From Pelagomonas calceolata (lineage: Eukaryota > Sar > Pelagophyceae > Pelagomonadales > Pelagomonadaceae), in NCBI GenBank assembly GCA_918797485.1, contig CAKKNE010000002.1, forward strand, positions 3,500,501 to 3,564,500: a stretch of DNA of 64,000 nucleotides. Reading direction: 5' to 3'. The notes under the pieces were generated by a model. It was given only the letters and a program-made list of their open reading frames with translations. It was not told the DNA's origin and did not search any database. The number at the start of each line of letters is the position of its first letter. Within the stretch, counting starts at the first letter, position 1. Below, in pieces: positions 57,230-64,000 of the stretch. The translations under genes were made by a program, and so were the position numbers.

Positions 57230-57455
57230 CGCTGGAATGTACACGTACGTCCTGATGGGCGATCTTTTGTCGAGCGGCGTCCAAGTGGCCCGACTGACCG
57301 CGGGTTGACATGTGGCGACGGACAACTGGTGGACTTCTTGAGGTGCGTCGCTGTGCGCGTGGGTCGGGCGCTCCTCTACCAGCAATTTGGAGATCTATTC
57401 GCGGTCGCGTGCCGATTTAGGGCCGCGCACAGAGCAGCAGCTTTCTTTTTTTTGG
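57230..57455. repeat. Diverged duplicate, copy 2 (pair with 56337-56560)
   Basis: Carries CGCTGGAATGTACACGTACG, GGCGACGGACAACTGGTGGA, GAGGTGCGTCGCTGTGCGCG and TTTGGAGATCTATTCGCGGT in the same order as copy 1. Confidence 0.6.
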
Positions 57456-57734
57456 GCACTCGCAGACCGCCGAGACGGGTACCATTCGACGCGCGCGCTT
57501 TAAGCATGGCGCGCATGAGTTCCTAGGACCTCCACACGCGCCTGGTGGCTGCCCCGTGCCCCGCGCGGCGCACGGAGAGCGCGTTAAACCTTATTCGGCA
57601 TAAGCATTCCCCTCCCTTAATCGATAAGTCTAGGCCTAGTGCCAGTGGGACTAGTGCTTGTACTCCTAGTCACATTAGGTCCCGTCAAATGAGTCGTGCT
57701 GTGTCCTTGGGGTTCCCCTGGGGGTCCAATGTAC

Positions 57735-57778
57735 CGGATTTCGAGTTGGGCTATTACGGATTTCGAGTTGGGCTATTA
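57735..57778. repeat. Tandem 22-bp repeat, two units
   Basis: CGGATTTCGAGTTGGGCTAT plus TA occurs twice in direct succession. About 50 bp further on, GCCAGCCCAGC is also repeated in tandem. Confidence 0.75.
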
Positions 57779-58207
57779 GCAGAGAATTCCCCAAAACCCT
57801 GGGTCCGCCCCATTCCACCGTCCCACGCCAGCCCAGCGCCAGCCCAGCGCCAGCCTAGGGGGGCATGGTGCAGATTTTCCGTCACACCCCGACGCCAAGA
57901 TACCAAACGCCGCGCGAACTGTAAGCTGATTCTAGTGGTCGTCAAAGCTCGATCAGGCTGCAGCTAAGTTCGCAGCGGCCACACGCGGCATTGATAATTG
58001 CTCGCTGTGGTCTCATAGGTCGTATTACGATTAATAGCGAAATTCAAGAGCGACTGATTTGATGAAGCCGCCGGGAAGAAAGTAAGTCTCACCAAAGTGC
58101 ATGCTGGCTTGGCGGGTCATTTCATTTGAGGCTGCATATATCTGCGAGCCGTCTGGCGCTTACCTATCACCATTGATGCAATACGGCCAGCTAACCTTGC
58201 CTCCTGG

Positions 58208-60424
58208 CTAAGACGCTTTAGCTATGGAGCTATGACCCAGGAGATCAGCCTGACTGGCCGAGCTAAGCTCATTGTTCCACCAGATTGCAGCTTTCTGTGC
58301 ATGCGCTCGCGCATCCTTTTGCCCTCCACGCAAGGTGCGGGGCCGAGCCAGGACCTTTTCGACTCTTGTTTTTTTGTTCAGTAGCTTCAGATCCAGGTCG
58401 TTCATTAGGGCAGACATACGCTGGCACTCCGCAGTAAACCCCTCATGGCGCTTTTCTGATTGATGTTCTAGTTGGAAAATGCGCTCGTCCCGAAGCATTA
58501 TCATCTTGGTAGCTTCCCCCAGATTAAGCTCAAGAGCAGCATATTTGCGGAGTAGCTGTCGATGGACTGCAACTAACTGTTCAAGGCGCTGTCGAAGTGA
58601 GCACATGTGCTGACCCTCTTTGCTTGTGACTAAGGATGTCCCAACAGCTGATCCTTTGATCTCACGCTCGAGCTGATCTACAAGTCCACATTGAGCACTA
58701 AGGTCAGTTATCAACTTGCGGTGTTGATGTTCAAGCTTGAGGTGCTTGGTCATCGATGAGTGCTCTGGTAGCCTTTGAAGTGTGATTTGATCCAAAGTTG
58801 ATGGATGTTTGAGGCTATTTACCTCACCTTCGATGGCAAGCTTGGCTGTGCTGCTCCTTGAGGCACCCTGAGAGATGACGGCATATTCAGCATCCTCTTT
58901 TCGGAGGCGTTCATCAACCGCATTGGCCTTTTCAAGGCGAAGCTCAAGTTCCCTTACTTTGAAATGTGCCTTTTCTTCCACTCGTGCTTTGGCCTTGACA
59001 AGCAATCTGTTTTGGGCGAGCATTCCCGCCTGCTCACGGACTGCCTTTTCCATCTTCGCCTCGACCTCCTCCATGAAATTTCTGGCATCAAGCAGGAGCT
59101 CTTCTTTCTCGTGAAGAAGAGCTGTGAGATCCAGAACTTCCTTGTTGCATCGTTTTGACTCAGCTTGCTCCTCCGCGAGCTCCTCGGTGAGAGACAATAT
59201 CTTCTGCTGCTGAAGCTGAAGTATTGCGGCCATAGTCTCGGCATCACTACCATTTGGTGTACCAGAATGTCCAGTCTCGTTGCCTGAAGTAACTTGCAGT
59301 TCTAGCGCATTTATATAGGCTGATTGCATATCTATGGCAGCTTCTGCCTTGCGGAGCAGGGTCGTGAGTTCTTCAACAGATTTGCGTTCATTGACCTTGG
59401 GCTTATTTTTTATGGCCTTTGCTCGTTGACCAAATTTTAGTGTTGACAGTGTCTCCGAAGCATTCTCTGCTGATGCAGATATGGTGACAATCAGTCCAGT
59501 TTTTGCATTACCACCAAGCGAATCCTGGAGCATGCGAGTGAGTTTGGAATCACGGTAGGGTATATGAACTTTCTTTTCGTCCGTTAGTGCATTAATGACC
59601 TGTCCAAGTGCGGAGAGCGATCTGTTGATGTTCTTGGCTTCTTCCAATTGCAACCCCACCGCTTGGGACTTTCGTGCCATTTCAGAACCAGCAAGATCAA
59701 CAAAAACTAACTTTCCGACGCGCTTTGCTTCAGTTTCTGTGTTTCTCTGTTGTACTGTTATGCAGAACACGCTGTGAGACCGAGATGACCCCTCATTCAT
59801 TCCTGTGGCTGCTGTTGCACGCGACTTGCGCCCGTCTGTCATGCAGATTAACAATTCATTTTCGTTGGTCACAAATGTTTCTGTGCATCCGGCTACGTAT
59901 ACCCCCGAATTAGGGTTCTCGCGGATTCGCAGATTTCCCCTCTTTCGCCCGAATGTATCAAGCAGATCTCGAATTCGCTCCATGTATATTTCCACGAAGC
60001 TCACTTTGATCGCAAATTCAATGTATGCAGGCGCATGAGAACATGCCCGGAACAGAGCCGTTGCTGCACGTGGAATGACACCGCTTTTCAGTGGGTGAAA
60101 TATGTTTCCGCCTTCCATCGTGTGTGTCTTTCCAGACGCTGTTTGTCCATAGGCAAAGATAGTCGCATTGTACCCACCCAGCACGTCACACACGCACCTT
60201 GACACGCGAACACCCTCAAAGACGTCTTGTTGGGTTGCTTTTGAGTCGAATATCCGGTCAAAAGCAAAAGTATGGTGTTCGCCGCCATGAGCAAGCGACA
60301 CAGTCTTTGTATCCGGGGTGCTCACAACTTTCCTATCGTCATCACGACTACTTAAGGGGCGAATTCGACAGTAGACCGACACAGAGGCGTGATTTACTTT
60401 ATTGCTATGAGGCGCATGTATCAT
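58208..60424 (-). CDS. KIF5: Kinesin-1 (conventional kinesin) heavy chain-like motor
   Basis: A single exon of 738 residues on the minus strand. The motor has VYCRIRPLSSRD, HTFAFDRIFDS, P-loop GQTASGKT (93-100), SFVEIYMERIRDLLD, switch I NEGSSRSH, switch II DLAGSE, NINRSLSALGQVINAL and PYRDSKLTRMLQDSLGGNAKT. These blocks are closest to conventional kinesin. A neck near KFGQRAKAIKNKPKVN leads into coiled coil, with heptads between about residues 350 and 680. At 738 residues it is shorter than animal KIF5 (about 960) and the usual C-terminal IAK cargo-regulation motif is not visible. It has no ciliary palindrome upstream, converges on epsilon-tubulin and is divergent from SPT5. Confidence 0.93.
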   Translation of the reverse strand: MIHAPHSNKVNHASVSVYCRIRPLSSRDDDRKVVSTPDTKTVSLAHGGEHHTFAFDRIFDSKATQQDVFEGVRVSRCVCDVLGGYNATIFAYGQTASGKTHTMEGGNIFHPLKSGVIPRAATALFRACSHAPAYIEFAIKVSFVEIYMERIRDLLDTFGRKRGNLRIRENPNSGVYVAGCTETFVTNENELLICMTDGRKSRATAATGMNEGSSRSHSVFCITVQQRNTETEAKRVGKLVFVDLAGSEMARKSQAVGLQLEEAKNINRSLSALGQVINALTDEKKVHIPYRDSKLTRMLQDSLGGNAKTGLIVTISASAENASETLSTLKFGQRAKAIKNKPKVNERKSVEELTTLLRKAEAAIDMQSAYINALELQVTSGNETGHSGTPNGSDAETMAAILQLQQQKILSLTEELAEEQAESKRCNKEVLDLTALLHEKEELLLDARNFMEEVEAKMEKAVREQAGMLAQNRLLVKAKARVEEKAHFKVRELELRLEKANAVDERLRKEDAEYAVISQGASRSSTAKLAIEGEVNSLKHPSTLDQITLQRLPEHSSMTKHLKLEHQHRKLITDLSAQCGLVDQLEREIKGSAVGTSLVTSKEGQHMCSLRQRLEQLVAVHRQLLRKYAALELNLGEATKMIMLRDERIFQLEHQSEKRHEGFTAECQRMSALMNDLDLKLLNKKTRVEKVLARPRTLRGGQKDARAHAQKAAIWWNNELSSASQADLLGHSSIAKAS

Positions 60425-61535
60425 GTCCTATCGTAGGATAATAAATAATTCTTGCGGGGGAACACATGCGCCTCATGTCAAGTTAAGGAATATTGTTAGC
60501 CCCTGGTCGCGGGACATATTCAAAAACTTCGGGCGGAGGACTCACGCGGTACAAGCTGGACTTATATCATGGTGGCCCATATATATATATTCCCGTGGTC
60601 CCATAAAGCCCGTATAACAATGACAGGCCCTTCCCTCTAATCACACCGTGCTAGTTTTATACGGGGAGTCACCTATGGATGAACACACCAACACCTTTGC
60701 TCCGCGGTCCCGGGCAAAGACCCGTCGATTTCAAGTTGCATCCATCGCCGAGAACTTCAAGTTGAAACGCCGAGAACTTGAACTCACTGGCAGGCTTGAA
60801 GCTTCAAGTTGACCGTGCAAGTGGTCACGGTACAAGAAGTTGACCGTAGGCTTCAAGTTCACCCGATTATACCGGACAGCCGCAGCCATGCGGGTGTGCC
60901 ATAGCGACTCAGTGCCAACGGCCATGCAGGAATATGGCCCTATCTCCCTCCTATCTCGGGCCGCCTATTACACCGTAACTGTGCCAGTGACTGGGGGAGA
61001 GGAATATCCTCGCTGCCTGGTCACCGTGACGGAAGTCTTCAAGTTCAACTTGCCTCAGACACACGATGCCGTCCCCCATATTTACCCCGCAAGCCCCGGC
61101 CCGGCCGGGGCCACCAAAATCATTTTTTTCAGTAACCGTGTGGCTAAACACTCCCGGGCCCTGATAGTCGCGGTCAAGGGGGTCTCTAGCCATGTTTTGG
61201 TAGCACGAACTTACGAGCTAAGGCCTAAGCAAAACGCACAACTAAGGTTGCGGGGCCGCCCGCCGCGGCGAAATGAAGAGAGCAATAAAAGATAACACGA
61301 CGAATTCCAAATCTTACAAAGACAAAAGTGCTTTTAACCACGATTATCCAGAGCAGTCCGCAGATGGCGCTCTCGGCGATGGAGGCACGTCGCGCGTTGC
61401 GTTTAAAACACGCACGGGACTGGTGATCACAAGCCAAGCGTGTCTTTTTGATCTGAATATTTGCAACCTAGCATAATACCTTAGGGAAAGCCTACGAAGC
61501 GCTCAAGGCTAGGGATATCTCGTTATATTGATGAT
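60425..61535. other. Divergent promoter gap between kinesin-1 and SPT5
   Basis: Densely filled with TTCAAGTTG/CAACTTGAA words between 60728 and 60865 (about six copies in 140 bp), further copies at 61037-61050, and CACTGGCA, ACCGTGAC and CCCGGG words. No ORF is convincing and no TACCTACGG element was seen. Confidence 0.55.
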
Positions 61536-64000
61536 ATGGCTGAGGAGGAAGAGGAAGAAGACAATAACGAGAAATTGGCGGCTGCGCGGTTGCGAGTTGA
61601 TGAGGAAGATAGAGAGATGAGGTCAGAGATTCAGCGACAGGATCGTCGTAGAAACCAGGAGAATTTCTTCGAGGGAAGCGATGCAGATGTAGCCGGTGTC
61701 GTCAAGTCACTGCACGAGCGGTATCAGCGGACAACTCAGCTTGTCCACGACTTAGACGACATTGATGAAGGAATTCCTTATGCTGACAAGGCCCATGCTG
61801 CCCTTGCAGCATCGAGACATGCGGCAACACGCCAAGCGAATGCACCATCGTTAGCAGATCCCCGCCTTTGGGCCATTCCGTGCAAGCTAGGCTGCGAACG
61901 CGAAGCTGTCTTATCTCTAATGAACAAATGCGCTGCCATGACATGCGAAGGCACCCAAATGCGTAAGTTCTGAGGCACCCAAAATGCGAAGTGCAAGGCC
62001 ATGCTTTCTCTCAGGTATCTGCAGTGCCATGACGACGAGCCTTCGTGGATTCATCTATGTGGAGTCACGATCAGAACCAGATGTGCGCATGGTAGCCAAG
62101 GGCCTGCGATTGTTGCGCAGCTGGTCAATGAAGATGGTGCCGATGGTAGACATGGTGGCTGTCCTATCCACAAGTTTGGATGCGTCGTATGGATATGCTT
62201 CAAAGCGCAACGGCCTAAGAATCGGAGACTGGGCACGTGTGTCACGTGACACATACCGCGGAGATCTTTGCCGCATTGTTGCTTTAGGCAATGGCGGCTC
62301 GTCTGCAGTGATTATGCTTGTTCCACGCTTAGATGTTTCATCAGATACGGCAGAGGCTGGCGTCTTTGGTAGAAAGGATGCCTTCCGAAAAATGAGGCCG
62401 CCTATGCGACTCTTTAATGCATCAGAAATAATTGCTGCGGGTGGCAATGTAACCCAGCGAAGGTTTAGGCTAAATACGAGTGCTGGTTCAGCAAGTCAAA
62501 ATTGGGCATTGGCTGATGAAACATTCGATGTATTTGAAAATGCTTCCTATCTCAAGGGCTATTTGTACAAAGAGGTAAACGTCACTACGATGCTCAAGCG
62601 AGGAGGCGCCGATCCTACACTCGACGAATTACAGCGTTTTGTTATCGACACTCAGGAAATGGGCCCGGGAGATAATGAACCATCGTCAGTCGTGAAATAC
62701 CCTGCAGATGATGAGCAGAAACGTTCTCTCAAGGCACAAATCGAACTGCTTGCTCGCGGTCGCGGAACTCAGGATCCAACGCAAAAAAGTCCTATATTTG
62801 AAAAGGATGATAAAGTATATAATCATTGTCTCAAGATTGATTTTATTTTGGTTTTTACATGACACAACAAAATAGGTCGAGGCGATTGAGGGCGAGATGC
62901 GAGGTGTTGCCCTAATAGTCGAAAGAATGGCACCTAGTGGTATAGTCTATTGTAGGGCATTTGATGAGCCACAGCTTCGAGGTGTTCTCATACCTATGGA
63001 AACGCACCAGCTACTTAAGTCTATTCAAGTTGGAAGTCATATCAAAGTCCAAGATGGCAAATATGCCGGCCAAACTGGTGTCATTCTTGAGCGTGGGGTG
63101 CTTGATGGTGATCACGTTGCTGTAATATTGACAGATAGCGGGGGGCGAGAAATTACCGTTAGATTTTCCCACGTACAAGAGTCAAGTGAGATCTCGAAAG
63201 GGCTTGATGCGCTTGAGGGATATGAACTTCATGACATCGTACTTTTGCCCCTAGGTGCTGTTGCTGTTGTCACCTATGTCGCCTCTGAGGACCTGGAAGT
63301 ACTAACATCACGCGGCAATCTTCGAACTGTGCGTCCTGCAGAAATCACTCGCAAGCTAAATCAGGAAAGTGCAAGGAACATCTCTCTTGATTCAAAGGAT
63401 GAACACGTGAGAGAAACTGACCTTGTCATTCTAGATGACGGTCAAAATGCTGGGGCTCTGGCTACTGTTGTCCGTGCCCATCGTGCCTCTCTATGGTTGC
63501 TGAATGTAATATCTGGTGCTACAACCATTCCATGCGGTGGCTTGTTTGTGAAGAAATCTCGCCAGGTCCACGTAGCTGGGGATCGCGCCACTGGAAGTAC
63601 CCTAGCAGACACATACATGGGCCTTGGCAAACAACGCGTTGTTAATGAGGACCAATTCAATAACAAAATTGCAAATAATCGCGGAAGGAGCACTGGGCGC
63701 GACCCTTTTGTCGGTCGTACGGTTCGAATTTGTAAAGGGAATTACAAGGGCCTTGCTGGTATTGTTACAAATGCGACCACTACCCACGTTACTGTGGAGC
63801 TTCACACACGCAATCGCTCTGTGACGCAGCCCCGTGAGTGCATCAAGATTGTCGCTGGCACAGCTGGTGGGGAACCAGAGCTTGCCGTCCAGCGTCGAAT
63901 TGCCGAACAGGAGGCCTACAGCACAGATCTTGTATCGACGCCTTTCCTTACACAGGCCACGCCATTACTTGGCGGGGCCACGCCTCAGTATGGTGCCGTG
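61536..64000 (+). CDS. SUPT5H: SPT5 transcription elongation factor (3' end cut by window)
   Basis: Exons are 61536-61962, 62015-62814 and 62876 to beyond 64000. The N-terminus is acidic (MAEEEEEEDNNEK). The NGN domain begins at RLWAIPCKLGCEREAVLSLM and includes RGFIYVESRSEPDVRMVAKG. KOW domains follow: GDWARVSRDTYRGDLCRIVA, KVQDGKYAGQTGVIL, VGRTVRICKGNYKGLAGIVT. The window ends inside the start of a C-terminal repeat region (ATPLLGGATPQYG), the substrate of P-TEFb-type kinases in SPT5. SPT5 with SPT4 clamps RNA polymerase II during elongation. Both introns are GT-AG (52 and 61 nt). The C-terminus is missing only because the window stops. Confidence 0.95.

Larger units (their letters stand above)
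55810..58207. other. Long repeat-bearing gap between epsilon-tubulin and kinesin-1
   Basis: Convergent gene ends on both sides. The gap contains two related but diverged copies of a roughly 220-bp sequence (56337-56560 and 57230-57455), two fragments of the repeat also seen at 27886, and small tandem repeats at 57735-57778. It looks like a graveyard of old insertions. No intact gene was recognised. Confidence 0.6.

Noticed and set aside
1-64000. Dinoflagellate origin, suggested by GC donors and AG|G acceptors.
   Set aside because: No spliced-leader remnant (CCGTAGCCATTTTGGCTCAAG type) was seen at any gene start and introns are very short; the evidence is insufficient to name a lineage.

Overview
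The window is nuclear DNA of a flagellated or ciliated eukaryote, most likely a compact-genome protist. Fifteen protein genes are recognisable. Most are split by very short introns (about 35-80 nt), all three stop codons are used, and several genes are cilium- or centriole-specific. The organism cannot be named from the sequence. Six introns look like GC-AG, and the base after the 3' splice AG is usually G. These traits are known from some algal and dinoflagellate lineages but do not prove one.

Layout, left to right. IFT139/TTC21B (260-4692, +); a TMEM17-like transition-zone protein (6392-7021, +); IQ/p25-alpha/WW/B-box protein A (9781-14629, +); a 1,431-residue armadillo protein (15184-19479, +); PKA catalytic subunit (20618-21798, -) divergent from CK2 beta (22961-23975, +); an AK7-like protein with a decayed kinase domain (24830-27190, +); CFAP44 (28383-33895, +); G protein beta (36171-37302, +); a zinc-motif protein with an FKBP fold interrupted by two C2 domains (37736-40102, +); IQ/p25-alpha/WW/B-box paralogue B (41009-45753, +); a 1,887-residue kinesin (47748-53468, +); epsilon-tubulin (54445-55809, +); a kinesin-1 type motor (58208-60424, -) divergent from SPT5 (61536 to beyond the window end, +).

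Functionally, the window holds parts of intraflagellar transport (IFT139), the ciliary gate (TMEM17), the axoneme (CFAP44, AK7-like), centriole triplets (epsilon-tubulin) and motors. They sit among general signalling and transcription genes (PKA, CK2 beta, G beta, SPT5). The strongest new signal is a palindromic element around TACCTACGGTA / TACCGTAGGTA. It lies about 40-80 bp before the start codon of seven genes of the ciliary or unknown-but-cilium-like set, with degenerate versions before two more. I do not see it before PKA, CK2 beta, G beta, kinesin-1 or SPT5. It looks like a ciliary-gene promoter element.

Intergenic DNA (about 0.4-2.7 kb per gap) differs from the genes. It is packed with a few short, often palindromic words (CACTGGCAGTG, TTCAAGTTGAA, GACTCGGAGTC, CCTGAGGCTCAGG, CCCGGGCC, ACCGTGAC). 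It also carries at least three non-autonomous terminal-inverted-repeat elements: 5434-5874 (8-bp target duplication, hAT-like), 35239-36052 (TA-flanked, just upstream of G beta) and 46187-46967 (11-bp target duplication). Several diverged repeat copies and no tRNA, rRNA or CRISPR were seen. All exon borders were placed by eye from reading frame and remembered family sequences, not by transcript evidence.
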